Shown here one piece after another: positions 34,894 through 47,714 of a stretch of DNA of 64,000 nt; within the stretch, counting starts at the first letter, position 1; each line of letters begins with the position of its first letter. The stretch covers positions 44,519,912 to 44,583,911 of the forward strand of contig OX579636.1 of the NCBI GenBank assembly GCA_951230915.1, given 5' to 3'. The notes beneath the pieces were generated by a model. The model ran no database searches. It was given only the letters and a program-made list of their open reading frames with translations, and had not been told where the DNA came from. The DNA is from Antitrichia curtipendula (taxonomy: Eukaryota > Streptophyta > Bryopsida > Hypnales > Leucodontaceae). A program made the position numbers and the translations under genes.

Positions 34894-37800
34894 AGGCTCT
34901 GAAGAGCCTAAATACCAGAGAAAATTCGTATCACAAAATAGTCCGGCTTCATTTCTCTGTAGGCAAATACCTTACTCCACCCTGTTAATCTACACAAAAA
35001 CAAAACACAGGAGGATCCTCAATCCTGCCGTCTTTGTTCCTACTCCACTCGAGATTCCGAAAGCACAAAATTCCTCTTGAGCTCGCTACTCGGAAACAAG
35101 CAACAGCCGCATACAATTCTGTGCGCATCAACAAATCACGAGAACCTTTTTGGAAGAGGAAATGTAAACATCCTCAAATATATACAGAAGAAATTGAAAA
35201 CCACGACATTGCAGTCTCCGCCAAGCCGAATCATTTGATATTGGGTATACCAAAGAACAATCTAGGTGCATTCGAAATGAATCAGGGTATTATTATATAC
35301 ACTAAATTCACAAGGTTGGCCACAAAGATGCAAGGTCAGTAGTTAACCAAGAGATTGTGGTGGCTCAAATTTGTTCAATTCCTTGACTGGCGATGCATTT
35401 GCTTTAAAAGGAATCCATAAAATGTGGTACCACAATCTCTACTTAGCTGTGGTGCTGCTGTCTGAGCTTGGACTTGTTGTGCAAGGAGCATCACCACCAA
35501 ATTTCATATGCAGAAATTCTCACGTCGTTTCCCTCTCGCGCTTAAACCCTAAACCCCCGCGCTCGCTCTGGAGCCCCTGTAACCGTGAAGCTCTGCTCCT
35601 TAACCCTGAAATAACGGGCCTATGACCACTTTTTCAAACTTTGATGTTCATGTCTTTGAATGCTCTCTTTTTCAACTTATATATGCTTGAATTTTTATAT
35701 CTTTTCAGATATCTAATTACATATCTTCTATAAGTCATCAAAATTTCAATTTGAAATTACTGAAAAAAATTTGAATAAAAAATACAAAAAATTTATATCA
35801 AATACAAATTATGCTAAAAAATAATTTAAATTATGCACAAGTGTATATTTTAGTTTAGAACAAAGAGGTGTACAGATATTTCTAAAATCATAAAACTAGC
35901 ATTCCGTGGTACTAGGCCTAAAGTTTGAATTGCAATCAAATATTTCAATTTTAGAAATTTTTCAAATTTTCAACTTGGAGTAGAAACTAGACTTGATATG
36001 ATTCATTTCATTAAATGGTATTAAACTCAAAAAATATAAATTACTTGGCTAAAACTTAGACGAAGTGGAAGGATGTAGAAGGGCCTAAAATCTACTACAA
36101 GTTGACCATGGATCAAGCATCTTCTTCAATAGAAAAATCAACTATAATGCTATATGTGAATATCCAATATCATCTACTGCACAAGACTTCAATGAATTAT
36201 TTTTCCAAGAATTGGATGAAAATATATATTTTTCATCCCATAAATATCAGTCCATCTGTCATCCATTTTTCTTTTCTATGGGTATTCCATAAGTCATTCA
36301 TCAACCATTTTTAGGCCTATCCATTCAATACTTGAAGGACTTGGCCCCTTCACATAAATAGGTGCATTTTTAGTGTTTACATTTTTTTTAAAGTCATTCA
36401 TAGTCATTTTTTGTCCATTGTAGTGTTTTAAGGTTAATCATTTTGGAGGCCTTATACAAATATTACTATTAGAAAAATTGTTGCTTTTGGCATTTTTTTT
36501 TTTTAAATTTGATTTTTTTAAATGGTGTTTTTTGACATTATAGTTTTGGAAAAAAAGTGAAAAAAATCTCATTTGTCAAAAAATTCCATATCCAAATAAG
36601 GCTATTGAAATATTATATTGTCAAGAAGAGTGTCAAAAAATTCTAGTGCAAAAAATTAAAAGTGTAGAAAAGAATGTGGAAAATTCTATTGCCCAAATGA
36701 GTGTTAAAGTGTTGAAAATTTCTAACACAAAAAATAGTGTTGAAAAAATGACAAGTGTCAAAAAAAATATTTTTGTATTGTTTTCAAAATTCATAACTAT
36801 TTTTAAAAAATAAGAAATGATTTGGATTTAATTTTGGTTTCCTCTTACCTTTAAAGGAAATATTTCCACAAATTATTTTGAGGGATCCAACAACTTTGAC
36901 AAGAGATGTCAATGTTGAAAAAAATACCTTATAGATACCTACTTCATATAAAATACAAGAATAAATGTAAATTAGAAATGTAGTTAAATGCTATAAATCC
37001 CCAATCTTCTATGAGGTAGAAGATTTAAACTTCAAGACTTACAGCAAGAGGGCCAAACAACATGAGCATAGAAATAAGTAACTAAAAAAATATTACAATC
37101 TTTATTTGATATTTTTTTCAACACTTTTGTTGATATTCTAATTGATTTTTTTTTTTTAATATTGTTTTCACATTTTTTTGGCACTCTGTCTAATATTCTT
37201 CTTGAAACTCCTTTTGACAATTTTTTCAATATTGAAGTGTCAAAATCCAAATTTTTTATAACTTCTGTTTAGACTACAAAGTCAAAATCTTACGAAAAAA
37301 TTTAAAAAAAGAACAACATTTTAGGATAGTAAGAGGTTTGTTCCTCACCATGTTCATGACTACATTACCATTATATTACTATGCAACATGAACATTTATA
37401 ATCTCTATCTACAAGGGTTAGTAAGTAGTAGGTTGGAATCTATTATATTAAGGGCATGGTGTTGCAACTTGTTGTCATGGTTTCATTCAATGAATTTGGA
37501 TGGTCACATATTCATCTTTAGACATTTTTCATCCAATTTTGGAAGCATTTCTAAGTTTTAAAATTTTTATCTAATTTTGGCAAACTAAAAAAAATACTAT
37601 ATTTCTTGTGCAATAGGATGTGTGCAAATGTTGCATTAATTGTAATACTAGTAGTTTGAAAGTTCAAAAGTTATGAAGCCATATGAAATGAGATATTGGT
37701 GAAAAGGAATAATGATTCATCATAATCTATCATAAAATAAAATATTTATGTTTAGTAGAATTATAACTATATGGTTATAAGAATAGTGAAATAAAAGCCA

Positions 37801-38691
37801 AAAAGCTACAATGCCAAATGTAAAGTGAGACATATGTTAAAATTAATAGTACTATATTATAACTCATCATTCCACTAAGAATTTATTTTTTCCATCATTC
37901 TCGCATGATCAGTTTCCTAAAATTTCACACCATTGTCCTAAAATTTCCATTTCTACGTATCAAAAAACTCATAAATTTATGATTTTAGATTAATTCTTCC
38001 TACTAATAAATTCTAACTCACCATTTCATACAAAATTCTATAATTTTTCAAAGTTTAAATTGTGAGCCATTGTAGTGGTTTACACAGAGATAGTATAATC
38101 TAAAAGTTAGTAATTTTTTTTTTGCTTAGCCAATAAGGTAGAAGCACCAAGAGTCAATATTTTCATTGCCTCTACTAATTGTGTAGTCCAAATGATGATT
38201 TTTTGGATTAAAATGTTAGTCTACTCTAGTATAAATCAATTCAAGGCGTTTCATAATTTTTTTGATACTTGTACAATATTCTATGAATTCAAAGTTGAAG
38301 GCATAGGGCATGAGGGCATCTACATCTACCCCCTAAATTCCCTTTAATTTGAACCTCTTGAAGCACAAACTCCCACTGGTTGCTCTTGAAACCATTTGGT
38401 GATTTGGGATGAAGGGGAGTCATTATTCAAGGCCAAAATATAGATGGTACAATTAGAAGGGGTTGGATTTGGAACCTCCTACTTTGGGCATCATTAAAGA
38501 ATCACTTAAGTATCCCTCCCAATATATTACTATCTTTTGATTGCTGTAAATAGTGAACTGCAAGTCTAGATTAAAAAATTAAAATAAATACACATATGCA
38601 TATATATTTTTAAATAATATTAAAAATATTATCTTATGTGTCAATAATTGTGCCACGTCAGGTTGCTGAAGTGGCAAGGTTCTCAATCATT
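34894..38691. other. Intergenic stretch without a supported gene
   Basis: The part up to about 35620 has balanced composition and a 102-codon open frame at 35034-35342 without recognisable motifs. A short inverted pair (AGAGATTGTGGT near 35350 and its complement near 35430) could form a stem with a ~70-base loop. From 35620 to 38690 the DNA is very A+T-rich and no gene, RNA gene or structured repeat was recognised. Confidence 0.45.
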
Positions 38692-39635
38692 TTAACCCCT
38701 AAAGGACTATTTGTCCCCTTGAAAGACAATTTGGGTCTAGGTAGGTTCTTGTGACTTCAATTTTTAGTGAAAATTTTAGTGAAAATTTTTGAAATTTTTT
38801 GGGGATGTGCGGTTTTGCGAGAGTTTCGTGGATAAATAATTTTTTTAAATTTCAATTGGTGTGCAAGAGAAAAAGTTATAGCACAATAAGCCAAAAATGG
38901 AGGTCGACAGGCAACATAAAAAATCACAAAAAATCAAAATAATTTTAAAAATAAATTCTTCTGAAACTATATATATTTCTCTACATTTGAAGCTTTGGTT
39001 TTAATTAGGACTAGTGATGAGAAAGTTATAGACAATCTTAGTTTTTCGGTCAATCTAAGCATCTTCTTGAAAAAATAACTTATAAGATTCATTTTCAAAT
39101 GCAACTTTTACAATTTTCTAAAACAAATTGTTAGACAAGGTTGTGTTTGATTGTTAGAACAACCTCGCTTCTGGAATTATTGTATTTCAATTTCATCTTA
39201 TAACTCTTAATGATTTAGTTTTTCCTTCAATCTTAAATCTACTTCTACTTAACAATTTTTAATGAGTAAAAATTAAGAGTTTTTTTTCTTGAATTTTTTT
39301 TCCTAGATTCTCAACTCAAGTATTCAACATAAAAACTTAGAAAATCAAAATTGATAGTACAAAAAACTTAAGTTAAGAAAATTCAAAGCCAAAAAATCTA
39401 GTCAAGCAAGGTGCAAAAAAACTTATTTTCTTCACTTTGGATGCAAATATCTTGCAATCTATGTGATCAAAGTTTTTTAATTTTCTTGCATATATTTTTA
39501 TACTAGTCTAATATAAGATCCTATAGTTAGATATGCAAAAAACAACAATTTTTAAAGCTTTTTGCTTTTTGCAATAGAAGTGGCGTTTCTAAGTGTGTTT
39601 TGATGGAAAAAAAGCCTTGGTCCTTTAGGGGTTAA
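38692..39635. mobile_element. Family D element, copy 4 (944 bp), diverged
   Basis: The left end TTAACCCCTAAAGGACTATT and the right end GGTCCTTTAGGGGTTAA give the best-preserved inverted termini of the family. The right half (CTAATATAAGATCCTATAGTTAG) aligns with copies 1-3; the left half has diverged strongly. It lies outside the block-A array, so the family is dispersed. It is non-coding. Confidence 0.65.
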
Positions 39636-41024
39636 TATAATTTTATTTATTTTTTCATTTTTTCATTTTTTTTCAAAAATGTTTATCATTTTAATACACT
39701 GTCCCATGCAATTTAGACCCTATATTTTGTTGATTTAAAAAAAAAAATTCCACTGCTATTTAGAAACAAAGGACCCTTTGTAGGGTTCAGATTTTTTGTA
39801 ATGTCTTTTAGCTTGCTTCTAATGGGCTTTATTTCAATTGTCCAAAGTCCAAATCTGAATATTCTTGTGTTTACTCTATAAGATTTAAAAATGTGCTTCT
39901 AATGAAATATCTTCAAGTTCTAATTTTATACCGAGTATCAATAAAAAGGTAATAATATATTTGGAGGGTCATTTGAAGTGATCCATTGATGATGCCCTTG
40001 CACCAGGTGCATTGATGCACCAATTTCTAATCCCCCACTACTCACCTAATAGTGAATTGGGGTTGGCTTAACAATTAACTTAGGTTGTCTTAGCTCGAGA
40101 ACTTACCTCATCATTCACTACTTGTCCACATGGAAGCACATGTGACTCTAAACTTGGGCCATGAACTAGTGCACCAACCCATGCAACACACATGGCTCCT
40201 AATTTACTGCATCCTTCTACAATAAATCTACATGTTTATATAAGGTGTGCCTACCCATAACTGACCAAATAAGCCACTACAGACATGATGTGGAGTACAA
40301 GAGGACAAAGACAATATTTTTACAGGTGCAGGCATAGAAATGAGGAAGATTGCCGAAATTTGGTAATTTTATCACTTGAATTGAAATTACTGTGAATTTT
40401 GGAAGGACAAAAGTGTGCCAAACCAATAGCCAATGTCTAGACTCTTCTAAAACCGCTCATTTAAGAGACTACTTCTTGTTCACTTTGGCACTCCAAACCA
40501 AGCTGATGTGTCATGAAGAGAATGGAGGAATTGATGATTGGAAGTCAAGAACTCATGTTTGAAAATTAATCATAGCCTCTGCTGCATTTCTACCACCATA
40601 TTGACTGCCAATGGAGTGCTGGTTGGCAATGGGTGGTCACACCTTAGTGTAGACTGTCGAGAAATTAGTGAGGGACAACCTAATTTCACTATTCAGTGTA
40701 GGCAAACTTAGCCACGTGGGCTTTGTCACTTGAACTTATCGTCTCCAGTACAGTACAATGCTGTACACCCCGTACCGTACACTGCAGTCCTGCGCATTGC
40801 GAGCTCGGTCGTCCTGCGGTCGTCTTTCTTTCTCAGCTTTCGCTCACAAATCGCTTGCTCGCAGATTCCGTCTTCCCCAATTTAATACTCACTTGTGTGC
40901 AAACAGCAATTCTTCCCTGCATTTTCCCTTCCACAGATCCCTGAAAACCTAATCACAATTGGGGTGTTTCCACGCCTTAGTAGGAAACGGTCTTGGTGCG
41001 TGTCAGTGTTGTATTGCCCGAGAG
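39636..41024. promoter_or_regulatory. Intergenic region and 5' leader of the kinase-like gene
   Basis: Up to about 40700 nothing is recognisable. From 40740 to 41024 the sequence becomes G+C-richer with pyrimidine-rich patches (CGTCTTTCTTTCTCAGCTTT), typical of a transcribed plant leader, and ends at the ATG of the gene. No TATA box or transcription start could be fixed. Confidence 0.4.
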
Positions 41025-44000
41025 ATGGCCTCGGCTTCCACTCAACAGAAAGGCAAAGCTGAAGCTGAAGCCGAAGCTCCAGATGTTGCAGCAGCTGCTG
41101 GAGGCCCGTCTGTTCCGCTACCGTCACGAGGAGCGGCTTCCAAGTATGATTTTGTCAAGGTATGATCTTCGGGTTGAATTAGGGTGGAGAATGGTGTAAT
41201 CTCTACAGGGTTTTCTTGTTTCTTTGAGTAGCTCTTACAGAGGTTTTGATTTTGGCTATTCTTTTATGAATAGATGTAGTGTTCTTTGCTGACTCTAGTG
41301 ATATGAGATTTGGCCTTATTTGAATTGTATAATGATCAATTGATCTATTGAATTGGTGGTTTTTGAATTATGAATGCCTTCATATCTTGGGGTTTGTTTG
41401 TTTCTTTAGGGTCCAGCGCTGCAAACGATTCAGCCCTGTAGGACCTAGAATTTGAGCAGTTTTTAGTAGGCCATTCTGAGACATTCTTTTGTGCAATTTC
41501 GTTGATCTTTTGACTAGCAGACGCAATGTTCTTCGCTTATTCTAGTGATATTGGATATTGGATCTGAATAATATTTTTCACAGTACGATCCATTGAATTG
41601 GCCATTTTGAAACCATGAATGCCTCGGTCCTTGAGGGGTTAATAATAGAGCTAACGTCGGGTCATTTTATACTTTCTGATGATCTGGGTGTGGCACGCCA
41701 ATAAGTCCCAGTCGGAGAGCTTTAGATTTTGCTGGACCTGTGTAGTTTACAGTTATTTCTTGCTCTAGAAAGCGCAAATTTCTAAGCCAACTTTATGGTT
41801 TGATGTTGGCATGGCATGCACATAAGATGTTCTAGTTCCAACAGAAGATGTGTTGCGCTGATAGCTAATGCTCGTCTTGTGCGTCGGCTTTCTTTGTGTA
41901 CAGGTGAAGGTGTGGCTGGGAACCAATGCAGATCACTACTACGTCCTCTCTCGGTTTTTGGTCAGCCGCATGCTACTGGTTACCAAGGTTTGAATGAATC
42001 TATTTCTTTGGAGTTTCGGAACTCGAAATTGGTGTGAGAATTGCGTAGCTCACGTGGTACTATTCATCAGTTAGTGCAAGGGGTGTGAAAGCAGAGCCTT
42101 TAAGATTGGTATTACAAGATGGTATACAAGTACTCGCTGTTTTCTGAGTGGGTGTGAAAGATTTGTTGTTATATTTGACAATCTGGCCATGTACGTCTAG
42201 TTCACCTTGGTATTAAGCAGTCATTGTCGTTAGGTTATCATATTAAGTGCTCGCAACTTCAATCTTTTCTAGCAGACATGTATATTATTCTTGGGCTCGT
42301 TCCACTGAGCTTTCCTCTCTCTTGGTCAGATTCCAAACCATGTCGCCATCAAGATCTCTTTGGAACTCAAGAAACTTCTCATTGACAACAGCTTGCTGGA
42401 CGTGTAAATACTTTTCTCAACATCTATCAGAAGCTTTATTATTGGGAATTTTAGATTAGGAGTGTCAAGCTGTAATCTGCTGCAAGTACTTTTGGCTTCT
42501 TTGAGTTGTATTCATTAATTCATAGAAAATATAAATTGCTGTATCACCATCTTGATCAGGTTCATGAGCATTATGCAAATCTCATGGTCTTCGCTGGGGA
42601 GTGGAATTCAAAAGACGTCTTTGGGATTGTGTACGTTTGGGCTTGAATGTTGTATTTTCTCTACTTTCCAAAATCTGGATCAGTAGAGGAAAGTTTCTTC
42701 ACTGTGTTTTTGACACAATGACTGTTTCCAGGTCTCAGTCGGACTTAGAGGCTAATTTGTTCAAGGTATGTGCTCGCTTGGCCACAATTATGGCAAACTC
42801 CTATCGTACCTGCTTAAACCCTAAATTGATAAAAATGTGCATGATGTTGTAATATTTGAGATTGAGATACTGTTAGTTATTGATGTGGAGGAAAGCCAGA
42901 GAGCTGTAGACAGAAATTCTGTAAGTTTTCTTTTCTCATTCTTTCTAAGTAGGCTCTGAACTCATATTTGTGGGAGCAGCTCATGGAGAGACGTGGATAT
43001 GGTGCTGAATACATTGAGCGCTACAAGATGATGACCAGGTTGGTATAATGCATATAACAATAGCCATTTACTCTTTAGATTGGTATCTATTGTTGGCACA
43101 TACAGTCGGGCATTAGATTTGAGCCCAATACATCCTAGCCGGGGCCAGAACATCTTGTGAACATCTTTTGTGCTTGCCTGTTAATCCCTAGTTCCCGAGC
43201 TAAACACAGGAAGTCCACTTTTGAAAGCTAATAGTCGATTATAGTAACTTTCAAAATATAATTTTGTTGTTCATAAAATTTAGGGTATGATTTCTTCTTT
43301 CTATTGATACATTTCGTTAATTTCTTTGAAGCTTCCTAACTGTTAATACTTCATCTCCTATAGATATGGAAGCTGCCAATTGGTTATTTGGGCACTTGGG
43401 CGTTTACATCATGTTGTGATATTGGCTATTTATGAAAATGTTCCGATATTTTCTAAGATTTTGAAAGATCTGCCCTGAAAATACAGGTTTCATCATCAGA
43501 GGACGCCGCTTGTCATCTTGGTTTGCGGCACTGCATGCGTTGGAAAATCCACTATCGCCACGCAAATCGCTCAGCGCCTCAATATTCCTAATGTTTTGCA
43601 GGTGTTTAGAGTTCAATCAATTCATTTTTGAAGTTTTGATTTTCATCATTTACTTGCTTTGAAACCTGTCAGCTTTCCGTCTCATGCTTATTGTTTGTTC
43701 TTGTTGTTCGTTGGCAGACTGATATGGTGTACGAACTTCTCCGCACATCTACGGAGTAAATGACGGAACTACCCTGTGTGTGTTCCGGTATTTGCAATAT
43801 ACTTGAATAGTTGTGAAATGCACTTTTTTGTTTTTCCTGTAGAAGTATTGAACCTCTTTGTATGCATCAGGGCTCCTCTTGTCTCAACGCCGGTCTGGGG
43901 AAGAGATTTTGCTTCACCTGAAGATCTTGTCACAGAGTTTGGCCGCGAGTGCCGTATTGTGCGCAAAGGTTATACAATGCTTCCAATATTATGTCCACGT

Positions 44001-46730
44001 TGCTGTTGTTCCGTAGTATTGGTGATATAGACTTTCTTTTCATTGTCCACTTGTGCAGCGCTTGATTGTTCTGTCTCAAATAGATACGGAGAATTTCTTG
44101 TAGTCGCAATTGTTGAAACTGCAAGACACAGTTAATAAATTTTGATTGTGTGGTGGAGACCAGGGCTTGATGGTGATCTGAAGAAAGCAATGAAGGATGG
44201 TAAACCGGTTATTATTGAGGTATCCATGTTTGGATAGGAATTCAGCTATTATTTATTTGGTGCTGGAAAATTTGCTCATTACTTTCTCAAATGACTGAAG
44301 TTATTTTGGTGATAGTATTAATGCATAGTAGTCACTTTTATTGTACGACACACTCCAGGAATGATTTTCTTGCAGCAGTTTTACCATTTCAGGTACCTTA
44401 GTTCAGAAGGATGCTTTTCTTTGCATTTCATTGGTTGTTCTTTTGTAAGCAGGGTTTGCACTTGGATCCTTCAATCTACCTCATGAATGAAGAAAGTGGA
44501 GGATTTGGAAGCGGTGCAGTACAGATGAAGGCTTTGCCTTTAGCGGCACCTGCTGGTGCGGTGGCTGCACCTATTTCGGAAAAGGATGAGAAAGTGAACC
44601 AAAATACTGATTCTGTCAAGGATTCCAACACATCAGCAGCTGGTGAGTTTTGATGGAGGATGTATCATATGGACCTCACATTTTAAAGTGGTGTTTATTG
44701 AGAGATCTTAACCAGACTTCACTGTTTGTTGTGCAGGGACTTCGACAGGTGATGAGAAACCTGCAGAACAGAAAGCACCTAAATGCATTGTTGTGCCCAT
44801 CGTGCTGAAAATGGCACCCGTGGATCATGAGGTAATTCACCTTTTTCAGACTAGGCTCTTTTGTGTGGGTTAGAATCATTATAAAAGACTATCTTCGAGC
44901 TTGCAAGAGCACGGACCTAGATTATGTTGATCAGTTTGCTGTTGCTTTACTTTTTCAGAAGTAATGATTACCGAGTGTGATACACTATTCAGAATTTGAT
45001 CACAAACATGGCTTACACTTGGATAAATCAAACCACTGTTAATCCACTAGTGCATATTGGAAGTGTATCATGTGTCTTTTAACATACTTCAATTGTAGTA
45101 ATCTTATGACATTTTTGGCTTCAAATGTTCTTAAACCATACGTGCCTCAGCTAAATATAGAAAGCCCACTTTGGAAACTAAATGGTTGATTTATGTAACT
45201 TTTTAAACAGATATCTATCATTCAAATGGTGTAGCGATTTCTTCTTTCCATTGGTTCATTTTGTTACCTTCCTCAAAGCTTTCCTCAAATCTGCCTAGAT
45301 GATTAATTTTTACCTCTTGATATTTAGATGCGGAGGCGTCTACTTTTAGCATTTGGGCGCTTAAGGGCTAATTTTAAGTCTGTGCTTGTGAGGGTTCCGA
45401 AAATCCCTCAGAGTAGGCAGGAGTACGGTTCTGAGGGTCATGTAGATACGCAGTTCTTACTCTAAGCTTTGTGTTCATCCATGTTTTGCAGACTCTACTG
45501 GAAGAGTGGATTGCATGTCGTGCTTCAGAAATGGGTAGCAGTGCACCTACAAAAGTAAATTCTTCATTTTTCAGTCACCTTACGTGTCTTCTTCTTTTTG
45601 CAAGATTTGTGAATGAAAGTTGGCATTGAGTCGTCAGGGCAGTTATCGGTTAGGCTTTAAATTTTAGTAGTCCTCATCTCATGAGACATGCTTAGAATGC
45701 CATGTCTTGCAAAAAACTTTGCTCATTAACTTGAAGAGGGTGCAGGAGGAGAAAGAAGCGTTGCTTAGGAAGCTGCAAACTATTGAAGACTACCTCACAT
45801 CCTTTGAGTCACAGGTACGTGATTGCTGCACCGCTCTTTCTATTTAATGTCAATCCATTATTTAATGTGTCCCAAAGTAGCATGCTCTGTATTAATGAAC
45901 ACTTTTTGTCAAATAGTGAACCTTGGGACCACCATCAAGAATGTTTCGAGTGAATAGTCACTCAATCAACAAGTGACCAACACGAGATCAATAAACGATG
46001 TTCATCAATTATTACACTAATCACTAATTAAATTCTATGGAGTAGGACAAGGTATAACAGCTTAAGAGTTTATGGCTACGCACAACTTTACTCACCTATT
46101 GAGCAATACTTTGAAAATTCATAACTTTGAAACTTATTCAGACTCGGCCAAAATGATATGTAATTTAATATGTTGGAATCCCCTCAGAAATAGGGACAAG
46201 GCGCACTTTTAGAAAGTCCGTCCTAGTAATGAAACCATTAATAACAGCTAGAGGGGTTCCCTTCCTTACTAGCAACGAATTTCTTAGACTTGTCCTCCAA
46301 CGTGTCTGCGTATCTTGACTAAGAAACTGGTTCTTCGCTATAATCCAGGGCATGACAGTGGTCAATTTATCAGCTACGACTTTTCCTCAGACACTGGATT
46401 GGGTGCATAGCTTCCTCCTAGAGGTATTTTGTACTCATCTTGGTGTGCTATGAATGTCATATTCACGTCCAACGATTTCCTTTGCCCGTCAAAAGCGTGC
46501 TTCCTTTTTCATCATCTCACTGTTGTATATTCTAGTTATATGAACTGTAATTGACACATTATTTAACATGGTTTCATATTTATTTCTTGACCTTACCATT
46601 GAATTCAATTTGCATTGCTACGTGCAGTGTATTGAGCACGGATCCAGCACTTCGCCAAGCCCGGGAGCAGGCTCATGATGACATCAAAGGAAAAGCCTTT
46701 GATTTCTTCCTTGTAGAAGCTGGTTTATGA
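41025..46730 (+). CDS. ATP-cone/P-loop kinase, 2-phosphoglycerate-kinase-like, 14 exons
   Basis: Exons: 41025-41159, 41904-41987, 42330-42403, 42732-42765, 42980-43038, 43487-43601, 43718-43755, 43871-43968, 44164-44219, 44453-44642, 44737-44831, 45492-45554, 45746-45814, 46628-46730. All thirteen introns have GT-AG ends, and the first thirteen exons join in frame to 370 residues. Residues about 40-129 fit an ATP-cone (VKVWLGTNADHYYVLSRFL, then RRGYGAEYIERYKMM). A P-loop kinase follows with Walker A GTACVGKST (143-151), a TDMVYELLR segment and IIEGLHLDPS. This order matches archaeal-type 2-phosphoglycerate kinases, which make cyclic 2,3-diphosphoglycerate precursors; the plant substrate is unknown and may be an inositol phosphate or another small molecule. 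The tail is Ala/Lys/Glu-rich. The last exon is out of frame by one base: the expected ending (STDPALRQAREQ to FFLVEAGL) needs a shift, otherwise translation stops at 46676. The start ATGGCC has good context. Confidence 0.8.
43180..43405 (+). repeat. Intronic repeat H, copy 1 (intron 5 of the kinase-like gene)
   Basis: GAGCTAAACACAGGAAGTCC to ATTTGGGCACTTGGGCG aligns with a stretch of intron 11 (45135-45372), sharing CCACTTT, TAACTTT, GATTTCTTCTTTC and TTTGGGC blocks in order. It is non-coding. Whether it is a MITE or an internal duplication of intron DNA is not clear. Confidence 0.55.
45135..45372 (+). repeat. Intronic repeat H, copy 2 (intron 11 of the kinase-like gene)
   Basis: CAGCTAAATATAGAAAGCCC to GCATTTGGGCGCTTAAGG is the same orientation and order as copy 1, diverged by many substitutions. 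No target duplication is evident. Confidence 0.55.
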
Positions 46731-47714
46731 TAGAACTCCTTGTCTTGTACAAACATTGTTCCTGAAGAGTCGTATTGATGAAAATATGTGTACAGACTTG
46801 TGTACAAGGTAGAAAAGCAGGATGATCAAATTGTCGGTACAGGATTTAGGCCTCATGAAGAAGGCGCTTCCTGTCAACAAGGAGTGTGCGCGTCAAACTA
46901 TTTGGTGTACCCAGCTCCTAGAATAACCATGACAGAAATAGGCAAGCTACTCTGTCAAGTGAAACACTCTGGTGCTGAAGTTTTTAGAAACTGTTCTCCA
47001 TTCAATAATTGCAATTGCATCTACAGTAGAAGAAATGCTGAACTTGTGAAATAGTATTTGTGACCTTCTGCCCTTTCATATATTTTCTACAACGTTCAAT
47101 AATGCTATGAAAAATTGAAACGCCTTGTATTTTGACATTCATTGTCAAATGCGTGCGACAGCCATACTTCACAATAGAAAGATCTTCGCTTTCTGAAGGC
47201 AGGGCCACGCAAGGCTGGCATGCTGATTGGCAGGCCACGTCTATATATTGGCTAAGTACAAAGAAAGTCTTAACCTGATCTGAAAATAACTTCAATTCAA
47301 TTGTGAAAATTATCTCGACCACTATCGAGCTGGTGCTTAGCGCCTCAAACAAGTCATGTCAATCTATTGACATGCCAATCAATCGAACAGGTCCTAACTA
47401 GAGAATCATGCCAAAGATAAAGTGGAACATTTGCAATGGAGTTGAAACACTGCTTTTCTCTTTTCGATTGCAAAATCAGATTAGACTTAGACTTCTGGCA
47501 GTCTGTCTCCAAACCCGGGCATGAGATTGAACATGCCCACAATAGGTCTTCACTAACGTCACCGAAACGGTAGCTGTATCTAGAATTCAGGAAACGCTTC
47601 TTGCATGTGTCCTGATTATTGTCAATTTGCGCTTCTGTATTGATCCTATGCTCCATGGACAGATTATCATACATAAATTTCCTAGAACTCGCTAATGTAT
47701 TGATATCCTGAAAT
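46731..47714. other. Convergent intergenic region (both 3' untranslated regions)
   Basis: Both flanking genes end here, so the ~985 bases should hold their 3' untranslated regions and polyadenylation sites. AATGAAAATATG and TTCAATAATTGC near 46780-47010 are plausible A-rich signals but cannot be assigned. Open frames at 46788-47054, 47002-47352 and 47354-47674 show no family features. Confidence 0.45.

Noticed and set aside
34870..35560. Interstitial telomere sequence
   Set aside because: Only one or two imperfect AAACCCT units at two places; a promoter telo-box or chance is more likely than a telomere fusion.
41025..46730. Assignment to the LPA1 (low phytic acid 1) family
   Set aside because: The N-terminal region and P-loop context do not match LPA1 as I recall it; an ATP-cone plus 2-phosphoglycerate-kinase layout fits better.
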